A DNA stretch of 32,742 nucleotides from Flavobacteriia bacterium (lineage in GTDB: Bacteria > Bacteroidota > Bacteroidia > Flavobacteriales > Flavobacteriaceae). The stretch is taken from contig JAHBAN010000134.1 in the NCBI GenBank assembly GCA_018500075.1, positions 1 to 32,742 on the forward strand, read 5' to 3'. The notes under the pieces were generated by a model. The model was not told the DNA's origin and made no database searches. It saw only the letters and a program-made list of their open reading frames with translations. Position 1 is the stretch's first letter. Every line of letters begins with the position of its first letter. Below are positions 16,562 through 25,106 of the stretch, one piece after another. Made by a program: the position numbers and the translations under genes.

Positions 16562-17953
16562 ATGTCTATCCAACCCGTGCCGATCCAACCCGTCCTTGAC
16601 CAGATCGATCGCAATCTTGCCGCCGCAACAGACCGCCTTCTCGCGCTTTTGCGCATCCCCTCTGTCTCCACAGATCCGGCCTATGCCGCCCATTGCCAGA
16701 CAGCCGCCGACTGGCTCGTCGCCGACCTTCAGAGCATCGGCGCAACCGCAAGCAAACGCGAGACCGAAGGTCATCCGATGGTGGTGGGCCATATCGCGGG
16801 CGACGGCCCCCATATCCTCTTTTACGGTCACTATGATGTCCAGCCCGTCGACCCGCTCGATCTCTGGCACAGCGACCCTTTTGAGCCGGCCGTGGAAGAC
16901 ACGCCCGCAGGCCGCGTGATCCGCGGGCGCGGATCGTCTGATGACAAGGGCCAGCTCATGACCTTCGTTGAGGCCTGCCGCGCGTGGAAAGAGGTCAACG
17001 GCAGCCTGCCCTGCCAGATCACCTTCTTCTTTGAGGGCGAAGAAGAAAGCGGCTCGCCCTCGCTGATTCCCTTCATGAAAGACAACGCAAAAGAGCTGAC
17101 CGCCGATATCGCCCTGATCTGCGACACAGGGCTTTTTGAAAGCCGCGTCCCCGCGATCATCACCATGCTGCGCGGCCTTGCCGGCATTGAAGTCGAGATC
17201 ACAGGGCCGGACCGCGACTTGCACTCGGGAATGTATGGCGGCCTTGTGCGCAACCCGCTGCACGTGATGTCAAACCTCATCGCAGGGCTGCATGACGACA
17301 CGGGCCGCATCACCCTTGAGGGGTTTTATGAGGATGTGCCCGAGCTGTCTGATGACATCCGCGCCCAGTGGCAGGCGCTCAGCTTTGATCACGCCAAATT
17401 CCTCGGCGACATCGGCCTCACCGAACAGGGCGGCGAAGTCGAGCGCACGCCGCTTGAAAAGCTCTGGTCGCGCCCGACCTGCGAAGTCAACGGGATGTGG
17501 GGCGGCTATACCGGCGATGGCTCCAAGACCGTGCTGCCCTCCAAAGCCCATGCCAAATTCACCTTCCGCCTCGTCGGTCAGCAAGACCCCGCCAAGATCA
17601 TCGCCGCGCTCAAAGCCTATATCGAGGCCGCCGTGCCGGCCGATTATACCGTCCGCTACAAAGGCGACAAAGGCGCGCCCGCGGCGCAGATGTCGGTCTC
17701 CCATCCGGCGTTTGAACAGGCCCGCAAGGCGCTTTCTGATGAATGGCCCGATGCGGCGGCCTATGTGGGCTGCGGCGGATCGATCCCGATTGCCGGCTTT
17801 TTCAAAGATATCCTCGATATGGACGCCATGCTCATCGGCTTTGGCAAGGATGACGACCAGATCCACTCGCCCAACGAGAAATACGACATGGAAAGCTTCC
17901 ACAAAGGCATCCGCTCCTGGGCGCGTGTGCTGCAGGAGATGACCCGAGCATGA
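16562..17953 (+). CDS. M20-family metallopeptidase (dipeptidase)
   Basis: A 463-residue di-zinc peptidase of the M20 (carnosinase/ArgE/DapE) group that cleaves dipeptides in the cytoplasm. Metal and catalytic residues are visible: His90 (YGHYDVQP), bridging Asp127 (RGSSDDKGQ), catalytic Glu161 and ligand Glu162 (FEGEEESGS), Asp188 (CDTG) and the late His in HSPNEKYD. The lid/dimerisation domain lies between about residues 195 and 380. AAGGAG seven bases ahead supports the ATG at 16562. Its stop overlaps the start of the hydrolase gene by four bases (ATGA), so the two are translationally coupled. It diverges from hemA across the FNR-like site. Confidence 0.94.
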   Translation: MSIQPVPIQPVLDQIDRNLAAATDRLLALLRIPSVSTDPAYAAHCQTAADWLVADLQSIGATASKRETEGHPMVVGHIAGDGPHILFYGHYDVQPVDPLDLWHSDPFEPAVEDTPAGRVIRGRGSSDDKGQLMTFVEACRAWKEVNGSLPCQITFFFEGEEESGSPSLIPFMKDNAKELTADIALICDTGLFESRVPAIITMLRGLAGIEVEITGPDRDLHSGMYGGLVRNPLHVMSNLIAGLHDDTGRITLEGFYEDVPELSDDIRAQWQALSFDHAKFLGDIGLTEQGGEVERTPLEKLWSRPTCEVNGMWGGYTGDGSKTVLPSKAHAKFTFRLVGQQDPAKIIAALKAYIEAAVPADYTVRYKGDKGAPAAQMSVSHPAFEQARKALSDEWPDAAAYVGCGGSIPIAGFFKDILDMDAMLIGFGKDDDQIHSPNEKYDMESFHKGIRSWARVLQEMTRA

Positions 17954-18798
17954 AGCGCTTCACAAGCTCGGGCGCCGAGATTGCCTATCAGGTTCAGGGC
18001 CAGGGCCCGCCCCTGCTGTTGCTGCACGGCTTCCCCCAAACCCGCGCCATGTGGGATAAAATCGCGCCAAAGCTGGCAGCGCGCTTTACCGTCGTCACAG
18101 CCGATCTGCGCGGCTACGGCGCCTCCTCCAAGCCCGAGGGCCTTGAGGCCTATTCCTTTCGCGCCATGGGCCGCGATATGCTCGAGCTGATGGCCCATCT
18201 CGGCCATGAGCGCTTTGGCCTCGTCGGCCATGACCGTGGCGCGCGCACCGCCCACCGCATGGCGCTGGATGCGCCCCAGCGTATCACCAAACTCGCGCTG
18301 CTCGATATCATCCCGACCCATCACCTGCTTCAGGCGCTCTCCAAAGATGTGGCCAAAGGCTATTATCACTGGTTCTTTCTGGCCCAGCCCGCGCCCTTCC
18401 CCGAAACCCTGATCCGCCATGATCCGGACCACTATTTTCAAAGCTGCCTGACCGGCTGGGGCAGCACCGCCCTTCAGGACTTCGCCCCCGACCAGCTCGC
18501 CGCCTACCGCAAAAGCTGGCGCGACCCCGCCACCATCACAGCCATGTGCAACGATTACCGAGCCGCGCTCGACATCGACTTTGCCATGGATGCAGCCGAT
18601 CTGGGGCGCCAACTCGATATCCCCACCCTCATCCTCTACGGCGCAGACGGCCCGATGGCCAAAGCCTATGATGTGCCCGGCACATGGGCCGACAGGGTCT
18701 CCCCTCTCACAAGCCAGAGCATGACAGGCGGACATTTCTTTCCCGACACCGCCCCGACCGAGACGGCAAACGCCCTCATGGCCTTTTTCTTTCCCTAA
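17950..18798 (+). CDS. Alpha/beta hydrolase, haloacetate/fluoroacetate dehalogenase type
   Basis: A 282-residue alpha/beta hydrolase whose nucleophile is Asp rather than Ser (GHDRGAR: Asp95, Arg96, Arg99). The other residues of fluoroacetate dehalogenases are also present: Asp119 (LLDIIPT), His140-Trp141 (YYHWFFLAQP), Tyr203 (NDYRA) and the catalytic His262 (GGHFFPD). The spacing matches the Rhodopseudomonas enzyme (D110, R111, R114, D134, H155, W156, Y219, H280) to within three residues. It may hydrolyse haloacetates or a related carboxylate; some family members are chloride-preferring or have unknown substrates. Its start overlaps the dipeptidase stop. The last residues (FFFP) and the stop codon are written by the dispersed repeat at 18782-18809. 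Confidence 0.88.
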   Translation: MKRFTSSGAEIAYQVQGQGPPLLLLHGFPQTRAMWDKIAPKLAARFTVVTADLRGYGASSKPEGLEAYSFRAMGRDMLELMAHLGHERFGLVGHDRGARTAHRMALDAPQRITKLALLDIIPTHHLLQALSKDVAKGYYHWFFLAQPAPFPETLIRHDPDHYFQSCLTGWGSTALQDFAPDQLAAYRKSWRDPATITAMCNDYRAALDIDFAMDAADLGRQLDIPTLILYGADGPMAKAYDVPGTWADRVSPLTSQSMTGGHFFPDTAPTETANALMAFFFP

Positions 18799-18809
18799 AT
18801 ATCCTGGGG
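18782..18809 (+). repeat. Dispersed 28-bp gene-end repeat, copy B
   Basis: CCTTTTTCTTT then a short variable part and ATATCCTGGGG, identical at 24 of 28 positions to the copy downstream of prfB and in the same orientation relative to the gene before it. It contains the hydrolase stop codon (TAA at 18796-18798). Confidence 0.65.
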
Positions 18810-18813
18810 TGAA

Positions 18814-18843
18814 TTGGCCGAAGGCCAAGAGGGGCAAAGCCCC
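18814..18843. terminator. Two small hairpins between convergent genes
   Basis: TTGGCC-GAA-GGCCAA (18814-18828) and GGGGC-AAA-GCCCC (18831-18843) lie in tandem after repeat copy B, between the hydrolase and cysE, whose genes converge. Neither has a proper T run, so a role in ending or protecting transcripts is only likely. Confidence 0.5.
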
Positions 18844-18915
18844 TGACGCCGCCAAACCGCCGCCAAACCCAAGTGCCAAAACGGGTCACAGCCGCAGCGC
18901 CGGACCGGCCGCCGC

Positions 18916-19731
18916 CTAGTCGCCCACGCTGCGCTCGATCACCTGGTTCATGGTCTGGGACGGCGTCGCACATCCCGCCTCCCCGACAATACGCGCCGGC
19001 ACCCCCGCAACGGTCTTTTTGGCCGGAATATCCTCAAGCACAACAGAGCCGGCGGCGATCCGCGAACAATTGCCAACCTTGATATTGCCCAGCACCTTGG
19101 CCCCCGCTCCGATCAGAACACCATCGCCGATCTTGGGGTGACGGTCTTCTTCTTCCTTGCCGGTGCCGCCCAGCGTCACAGAATGCAGCATCGAGACATT
19201 GTCTCCCACCACAGCGGTTTCCCCGATCACAATCGAATGGGCATGGTCAATCATGATTCCCTTGCCGATTCTGGCACCGGGGTGAATATCGATGCCAAAG
19301 CTCTCGGAGCTGCGCATCTGGAAGAAATAGGCCAGATCCTTATGCCCCTGCTGCCAGAGCCAGTTGGAAATCCGGTAGGCCTGAACCGCCTGAAACCCTT
19401 TGAAAAACAGGATCGGCTGCAAAAAGCGGTGGCAGGCCGGATCACGGTCATAGACCGCAACAATATCGGCGCGCGCACTCATCGCAAGGCTCGCGTCCGC
19501 CCCATAGGCCTCATCACAAATCTCGCGCAAAATCTGCTCTGACATCTCGCTTGAGGCGAGCTTTGTCGAAATCCGGTAGGCCAGGGCCGTCTCGATCGAA
19601 TTGTGGTGCAAAATACAGGCGTGCACCAGCCCGCCAAGCAGCGGCTCGGCCTGCACAGCCTCCTCGGCTTCCCCTCGGATCTGCGCCCAGACAGGGTCCA
19701 GCTTGGCGAGATTGGTTTTGAGCTGCGGCAT
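18916..19731 (-). CDS. cysE: Serine O-acetyltransferase
   Basis: A 271-residue enzyme that acetylates L-serine with acetyl-CoA, the first step of cysteine synthesis. The N-terminal helical SATase domain covers about 10-140. The left-handed beta-helix of hexapeptide repeats follows (ARIGKGIMIDHAHSIVIGETAVVGDNVSMLHSVTLGG). Catalytic Asp148 and His163 correspond to E. coli Asp143 and His158. The C-terminal tail (MNQVIERSVGD) ends in Asp rather than the Ile typical of the tail that binds cysteine synthase. The ATG at 19731 has AAAGGA seven bases ahead, and a promoter lies at 19759-19788. It sits directly downstream of the GTA cluster on the same strand but appears independently transcribed. Confidence 0.96.
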   Translation of the reverse strand: MPQLKTNLAKLDPVWAQIRGEAEEAVQAEPLLGGLVHACILHHNSIETALAYRISTKLASSEMSEQILREICDEAYGADASLAMSARADIVAVYDRDPACHRFLQPILFFKGFQAVQAYRISNWLWQQGHKDLAYFFQMRSSESFGIDIHPGARIGKGIMIDHAHSIVIGETAVVGDNVSMLHSVTLGGTGKEEEDRHPKIGDGVLIGAGAKVLGNIKVGNCSRIAAGSVVLEDIPAKKTVAGVPARIVGEAGCATPSQTMNQVIERSVGD

Positions 19732-19758
19732 AACAATATCCTTTGCGCTTGCCCGCCC

Positions 19759-19788
19759 AATATAGCGCCAACCGGATCAGAGTGACAA
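19759..19788 (-). promoter_or_regulatory. Sigma70-like promoter of cysE
   Basis: On the minus strand, TTGTCA (19788-19783) and TATATT (19764-19759) are separated by 18 bp and lie 28 bases before the cysE ATG. Both hexamers match the consensus at five of six positions. Upstream, TGTGC-N6-GCACA (19810-19825) forms a palindrome that could bind a regulator. This separates cysE from the end of GTA transcription. Confidence 0.65.
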
Positions 19789-19876
19789 ACTGAAATCCCC
19801 GCAAAGGACTGTGCAAAAACGCACAATGTCGGCCCGAGTGGGGGCAGACCGCCGCATGGCTCTGCCGCGCAGAGGC

Positions 19877-22800
19877 TCACAGCCCCACATCAACCCGCGC
19901 AAAAGCCCCCGCCCCATAGAGCGCCGAGATCTGCGCCACAGCAAGCTGAAAGCCCCCCGCCGCGCCGTCTGCCGCCGCCTCTGCCGTGGTGTAGCTCCAC
20001 TCTGGCGCGCTCACGATATGCTCCCGCAGCACCGCTCCGCCAAGGCTCACCCGCACAAGATAGCGCTCGCTCTCCTCCCCGAGGGGCACATCATGGGCCT
20101 CCCAGCTGTCGCCGCCAATCCGCGTGCGCCGGATCCAGCTCGCCGCATAGCCCGCGCCGCTTTGCACAACCCGCAGATGACAGGGGCTGAGCGGCCTCAG
20201 GCCCACCCCGTCAAACGCCTGCAAAAGAGTGGTGTATGAGACGTCCTCATTTGCCCGGCTCGCCGGTCCGACACGGTAATACCGCCCAAGCCCGCGCTCG
20301 GAGGCCTGCACAGCAATCTGCTCGGGCCGCCCGTCGAGCAAAACAAAATAGCTCCCCGAAGGCCACTCCGCCGGCTGCCAGGCATCGCTGCCGAGTTGCC
20401 CGCGCAACAGATGGGTGAGCGCATAGGTCTTCTCGGCCACAAGCTCGGCCGTCTGAAACTGCACCAGCTCCCAATTCGCCGGGCTGCCATCGCCAATCGC
20501 GGCCAAATTCGCCCCGTTCAGCAGCGCCAACTCGCTCACCGACGCCAGTCTCCCCGACGTCAGCTGCACCGTCAGCCCCGCGCCCCGGTCATACAGCCCC
20601 GCGCAAGCGGCCCTGAGCGGCGTCGTCAGCACGCCCAAAGTGCTGCGCGCCGGGATCAGCTTGTCAAAGTGGTAGCCCTCGCCGTCACTTGAGCGATACA
20701 GCGCCGCCGGGCCGGGCCAAGGCTGCGCCGTCACCGCAAGATGGGGCGCATGAGGCACCTCGTCGCCGCGCAAAAGCGGCAAATCGAGAAACAGCGGAAA
20801 AACAGGCACCGCCGGCCTGAAGCCCGACATCAACGGCGCATCCTCGGCCATCTCCAGAGGGCGGTAGCTCTCCGGTTCGATCCGCACCGCCTCGACAATC
20901 TGCTCCCGCCCGATCTCGACCCGATCCACCCGCAAGAGCTGATCTGTGCCCTCAAACCCCAAGCGCAGCACATCGCCCGCCGCCACATCCAGCCGTGACG
21001 GTGGCAGCGCAAAGCGCAGCGTGTCGCGCCCGACCCGCGCCTCCGAAAGCCAGCGCTCGACAATCTGGCGCCCAGCGCCCCGCTCCAGCACAAGCGGCAG
21101 CTCCGAAACCGCAACAGCCTGCGTGGCCTCATCCGGCAAGACAGCCTCCTCGGCAATCGTCTCAAAATCGGCCCCACTCTGGATAAAGCGCAGCCGCACC
21201 CGCCCCATCAAGTCGGCCTCCGAGGCGCGCAGCCGCTCCACATCGGCCTCCAGATCCTCACACAGCGCCACAGAACTTGCCTCAAGGGCATGGTCCGCCT
21301 GACCCTTGCGCATCAGGAACACCAGCCGGCCATCGCGCTCCACCGCATCAAAGCCATAGGCCAGCATCAAGGGCTGAAGCGAGGCCCGCGCCGGCTCGAC
21401 CTGCCCTACGGCATAGCCCTCGACCATGCCCTCAAGATCACGCACATCATAGTCACTCAGCCCCGCGCGCTCGCATAGCTCGGCCACCACCGACGACAGC
21501 CGGCGCGACGACGCCCGCCCGCTCACCCAATGGCCGCGCCCATAGTTGCCGCCATCGCTCCAGACCGCCTCAAGCGCTGGAAACTGCGGAAAGGGCCGCG
21601 CATCCCACGCCCAGACAAAGGCATGGCGCATATCCAGCATCACCCCGTCATATTCGACAGAGGCAGGGTTGTTTTCGGGCCGCGCCCAAAACCTTAGCAT
21701 GGCGCGCAAATATTGCGCCTGAAGATAGTCGTCGCGCCGCCCGTTGGACGCATACGGCAGGCGGCTCTCGCTTGATTTCGGATCAAGAAACTTGTTGGGC
21801 TGGTTTGTGCCCTTGTCGATCGCCGCACAGCCAAGCTCGGTAAACCAGATCGGCTTGGATTGCGGAATCCAGGCCGTCGGCGTTTGCGAGCGCTGCCCGT
21901 TCACCCGCTCGTGGTGATCAGAAGACCACCAGTTCACAATATCCTTATAGCGCCAAATCCACGGCTCGGAGTGGTCCCCGTCCTCGATCGGCGTGCGGAT
22001 CTGCGCCGCCCGCGCTTCGGGCGAATGGTAATACCAGTCATAGCCCTCCCCCCCCAGAATATTGGCCTCCAGATAGTCAAGGTTGTAAATCGAGCCATAG
22101 GCCGCGTCGGCCTCGCCCGCCTCCCCCCGCCAGTCACTGAGCGGCATATAATTGTCGATCCCGACAAAATCGATAGCATCATCCGCCCAGAGCGGATCGA
22201 GATGAAAGAAGCGGTCCCCCGCCTCCTCAAAGCCGAAATACTCCGACCAATCCGCGCAATAGCCGATCTTCACATCTGGCCCCAAAAGCGCGCGCACCTC
22301 GGCGGCGAGGCTTTTCAGCGCGGCCACAGCCACAAAACCCGACGCGCCGCGAATTTTGGTCAGCTCGCGCATCTCCGAGCCGATCGAAAAGCTCTCAACG
22401 CCCCCCGCCGCCAGACAGAGCGCCGCATTGTGCAAAATAAAGCGCCGATAGCCCCATTCGTCTGGGCCGGAATATGTCACCACACCGCCGGAAACCGCAA
22501 AATCATCCGCCGTGGCCGTGCCAAAGAAAGCCGCAACCTCCTGATCCGCCGCCACGCTCCCGCTAGCGCCCGCAAGCGTGATCCGCCCCCGCCACGGAAA
22601 GGCAGGCTGGCCACTTTCGCCCGTGGTAGGATCAGGCAGATCGTTGCCCGCCAGCTGGTCCATCAGGATAAACGGGTAATACAACACCTCAAGGCCCTGC
22701 GCGTGCAGATGGTGGATCGCCTCGATCACCGCCGCATCCGAGGGCGTCCCGCCATAGAGAGGCCGCCCCTCGGCGTCCTTGACCACCTCTTGCGCCACCC

Positions 22801-23773
22801 CGCGCGTCAGCCCCGCCACAGCCCAGGGCATCTCGCTGCCGTCATGGCGCCTTTGCTCGACCTTGGGGCGCAGCTCGCACTGCCCACAGCGCAGATCGCC
22901 CCCGAACCAGCTCACAATCAGCGAGCTGGCCTTCACGTTGGGCAGCTCCGTCACCAGCCGCTCAGTGGCAACCACAAAATCAGCCTTGCCCGCAGGCGTA
23001 TTCACATTGGCCAGCGCCGCCTGTCCGACCCCGTAATCATACCGCACAGGCGTTGTGGCGAGCGTATATTCGCCACTGCCGGGCATCATGGCCACAGCCT
23101 GCACCGCATGGGCCATATCCTCGCCCGCGTCCTCAAGATGCGCCTGCGTCGGGCGCATCACCTCAAACTCGAACTGTGGCACACGGTTGCCAAACCGCTC
23201 AAGCGCCAGCTCCTCAAGCACAACATACGCCGTGCCGCGATAGGCCGGCACCTGCCCTGCGCCTTCTACAGCCTCCATCTTCGGATCAGGCATCTGGTCG
23301 GGCAGGCCCCGATAGACCCGCATCCCGAGACTCTCCGGGTCAAGCTCGACACCATCCGCCCAAACCCGTCCAACCCCGGAGATCACCCCGTCGCAGAGGC
23401 CGATCGCCATGCTCACACTATAGCTAAAACTCTGCGTCACAGGCCGCGCCGGCGCGCCCTTGCCGCCGCCTCCGCCGCCCGTGGTGGTCACTGTTTCGGC
23501 AAACTGGCTCGCCCAGATCACCTGTCCGGCAACGCGCATCCGCCCGTAAACCTGCGCCACAGGCTCGCCCTCGCCCGCGCGGGTGAGCCGAAAGCGCTCG
23601 ACGCGGCCATGCTCGACCACCTCAGAGCCTTGCCCCATCACCCTCTGATCAATCGCGCGCCCCGCCACGGCCCCCGCAAAGCGCCCGACCGCCGTCATCG
23701 ACAGCCCCAGAACAGAGCCACCCACAGAGCCGCCAATCGCCGCCCCTGCGGCCGAAAGAAGTATGGTTGCCAT
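19877..23773 (-). CDS. orfg15: GTA baseplate/host-contact protein (g15, glycoside hydrolase TIM-barrel-like)
   Basis: A 1298-residue protein, the largest of the cluster and the tail-tip protein of RcGTA-type particles (sometimes called megatron). The N-terminal stretch is Gly/Ala-rich and hydrophobic (residues 1-40), followed by a phage-tail domain with a six-Gly run near residue 100. A TIM-barrel-like GTA domain spans roughly 430-730, with FVGIDNYMPLSDWRGE near 534 and WFTELGCAAIDKG near 642, where the Glu resembles a glycosidase acid. Phage tail-type beta domains follow. The protein should form the baseplate and touch the recipient cell surface. The ATG at 23773 overlaps the g14 stop by one base (TGATG). 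It is the last gene of the cluster and has no break. Confidence 0.95.
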   Translation of the reverse strand: MATILLSAAGAAIGGSVGGSVLGLSMTAVGRFAGAVAGRAIDQRVMGQGSEVVEHGRVERFRLTRAGEGEPVAQVYGRMRVAGQVIWASQFAETVTTTGGGGGGKGAPARPVTQSFSYSVSMAIGLCDGVISGVGRVWADGVELDPESLGMRVYRGLPDQMPDPKMEAVEGAGQVPAYRGTAYVVLEELALERFGNRVPQFEFEVMRPTQAHLEDAGEDMAHAVQAVAMMPGSGEYTLATTPVRYDYGVGQAALANVNTPAGKADFVVATERLVTELPNVKASSLIVSWFGGDLRCGQCELRPKVEQRRHDGSEMPWAVAGLTRGVAQEVVKDAEGRPLYGGTPSDAAVIEAIHHLHAQGLEVLYYPFILMDQLAGNDLPDPTTGESGQPAFPWRGRITLAGASGSVAADQEVAAFFGTATADDFAVSGGVVTYSGPDEWGYRRFILHNAALCLAAGGVESFSIGSEMRELTKIRGASGFVAVAALKSLAAEVRALLGPDVKIGYCADWSEYFGFEEAGDRFFHLDPLWADDAIDFVGIDNYMPLSDWRGEAGEADAAYGSIYNLDYLEANILGGEGYDWYYHSPEARAAQIRTPIEDGDHSEPWIWRYKDIVNWWSSDHHERVNGQRSQTPTAWIPQSKPIWFTELGCAAIDKGTNQPNKFLDPKSSESRLPYASNGRRDDYLQAQYLRAMLRFWARPENNPASVEYDGVMLDMRHAFVWAWDARPFPQFPALEAVWSDGGNYGRGHWVSGRASSRRLSSVVAELCERAGLSDYDVRDLEGMVEGYAVGQVEPARASLQPLMLAYGFDAVERDGRLVFLMRKGQADHALEASSVALCEDLEADVERLRASEADLMGRVRLRFIQSGADFETIAEEAVLPDEATQAVAVSELPLVLERGAGRQIVERWLSEARVGRDTLRFALPPSRLDVAAGDVLRLGFEGTDQLLRVDRVEIGREQIVEAVRIEPESYRPLEMAEDAPLMSGFRPAVPVFPLFLDLPLLRGDEVPHAPHLAVTAQPWPGPAALYRSSDGEGYHFDKLIPARSTLGVLTTPLRAACAGLYDRGAGLTVQLTSGRLASVSELALLNGANLAAIGDGSPANWELVQFQTAELVAEKTYALTHLLRGQLGSDAWQPAEWPSGSYFVLLDGRPEQIAVQASERGLGRYYRVGPASRANEDVSYTTLLQAFDGVGLRPLSPCHLRVVQSGAGYAASWIRRTRIGGDSWEAHDVPLGEESERYLVRVSLGGAVLREHIVSAPEWSYTTAEAAADGAAGGFQLAVAQISALYGAGAFARVDVGL

Positions 23774-24219
23774 CAGCTGATCTCCTCAGGAAAACGAAAC
23801 AAAGCCGCAACGCGGCGCTGCCAGGGCGGGGTGAGCGGGCTTTCCAGAACCGCATGACCCGAATAGGCATGAATAAACTTGGGGGCCGCCCCGCAGGCCG
23901 AAAGAATTCCCAGATGCTTGGCAACGGCCCCCCGCCGCATTCGAAACAAAAGCACATCCCCCGCCTCGGCCTCGGCCCAAGACACCGCCGAGAAATGCCG
24001 TGCCGCCGCCGCCCAGAGCCGCTCCTCTTGCTGTGGCTCGGCCCAGTCGGGCGTATAGGCGGGCACAGCCTCAGGCTCCGCGCCATAGACCGCCCGCCAG
24101 ACCCCGCGCACAAGGCCCAGACAGTCAGTGCCCACCCCGCGCCGCGAGGCCTGATGGTGGTATGGCGTGCCAATCCAGCCCCGCGCTTCTGTGAGCACCG
24201 CTTTGGCAATCTCGCTCAT
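23773..24219 (-). CDS. orfg14: GTA NlpC/P60 cell-wall peptidase (g14)
   Basis: A 148-residue NlpC/P60 peptidase of the phage tail type. The catalytic Cys33 lies in GTDCLGLVRGVW, His102 in AKHLGIL and a further polar residue near His117 (FIHAYSG). It is expected to cut peptide stems in murein during DNA delivery by the tail tip. It overlaps g13 by four bases (ATGA) and g15 by one base, so translation is coupled. Length and layout fit the TIGR02219-like phage cell-wall peptidases. Confidence 0.94.
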   Translation of the reverse strand: MSEIAKAVLTEARGWIGTPYHHQASRRGVGTDCLGLVRGVWRAVYGAEPEAVPAYTPDWAEPQQEERLWAAAARHFSAVSWAEAEAGDVLLFRMRRGAVAKHLGILSACGAAPKFIHAYSGHAVLESPLTPPWQRRVAALFRFPEEIS

Positions 24220-25106
24220 GAGCGCCGGCTCCCGCCGCCGGTCTGGCCGGCACTCTGGGGCTGCACAGCCAACCAGCTGTCGCCCGGAAGATCGGGAAAG
24301 CCCTGAAAATTCAGTATGTTGTTGAACTTTTCGCGGCAGGTTCCAAGCCGCTTGTCACATCCCGCCACAAGCCGGATCTCATCGCCAACCGCAATCGCTG
24401 CACGCATCGGGTGCCACAGCTCGATCACGCGGGTCTCGCCCTCAAAAAAGTCGCGCTTCACCTGGCCTTTCAGCCCCAGCGCCGCGCCGCTCAGAGCCTC
24501 AAGCGTGCCAAAGCCAAACCAGCCCTCCGCAAAGCCCGTCATCGCCTCAAAGCGAAACACCCGCCGCTCCGACACAGCTTCCACCGCTCGGAGCGAAAAA
24601 TAGCCCTCGCGCAAACGCTCAAAGCCGCAGGCCGCATCGCCCAAAACGGCCGTGCAGGGCTTCTGATAGACCCGCCCGACAGGCCGGCCCAAAGCCTCGC
24701 TCAGCCCGCGCAACTCGGCGTGAAAGGCTCCGTTGCCGCGGCGCAGCTCGCCGATTGTGCCGGCAAACATCAGCTGGCGCGCGCTTACATCGGCCCAGTT
24801 CACCAGCCAGCAGCGCACACCAGCGCCGTCATAGCGCCCCGCCTCGATATCGGCCTCCCGCAGGCTCGCATCACTCAGCGCGCCCATGGTCTCGCTGTTG
24901 TCCACAGACAGCCCCGTCGCCTGCTGCAACCGCGCAGCGCTCATGCCCGTATCGGCGCGAAACTGGACCCCCTCAAAGGCGAGTGGCCCGTCATGGTCGG
25001 TAAATCCAAGCACCTCACCGTCGCGCCGCGTCACCGCCCAACAGCGACACACCGTCGTGATCCCGCTCTGCAAATGCGCAAGCAGATCGCCCCTCACGCC
25101 CCCCAT
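24216..25106 (-). CDS. orfg13: GTA tail hub protein (g13, DUF2163)
   Basis: A 296-residue DUF2163-family protein, the hub that joins the tail tube to the baseplate in RcGTA. It has four cysteines in the pattern C151-x8-C160 and C250-x6-C257 (KPCTAVLGDAACGF; GCDKRLGTCREKFNN). This is the spacing of the [4Fe-4S] ligands of lambda tail-tip protein gpL (Cys173, 182, 205, 212), with a longer middle insert. The following NNILNFQGFPDLPG is also typical. Three further Cys lie at residues 20, 22 and 99. The ATG at 25106 overlaps the g12 stop by one base, and the stop overlaps the g14 start by four. The Gly/Ser/Arg-rich tail looks unstructured. Confidence 0.94.
   Translation of the reverse strand: MGGVRGDLLAHLQSGITTVCRCWAVTRRDGEVLGFTDHDGPLAFEGVQFRADTGMSAARLQQATGLSVDNSETMGALSDASLREADIEAGRYDGAGVRCWLVNWADVSARQLMFAGTIGELRRGNGAFHAELRGLSEALGRPVGRVYQKPCTAVLGDAACGFERLREGYFSLRAVEAVSERRVFRFEAMTGFAEGWFGFGTLEALSGAALGLKGQVKRDFFEGETRVIELWHPMRAAIAVGDEIRLVAGCDKRLGTCREKFNNILNFQGFPDLPGDSWLAVQPQSAGQTGGGSRRS

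Noticed and set aside
21860-23857. 665-codon plus-strand open frame inside g15
   Set aside because: Arg/Pro/His-rich antisense shadow of the conserved baseplate gene, with no ribosome binding site or domain.
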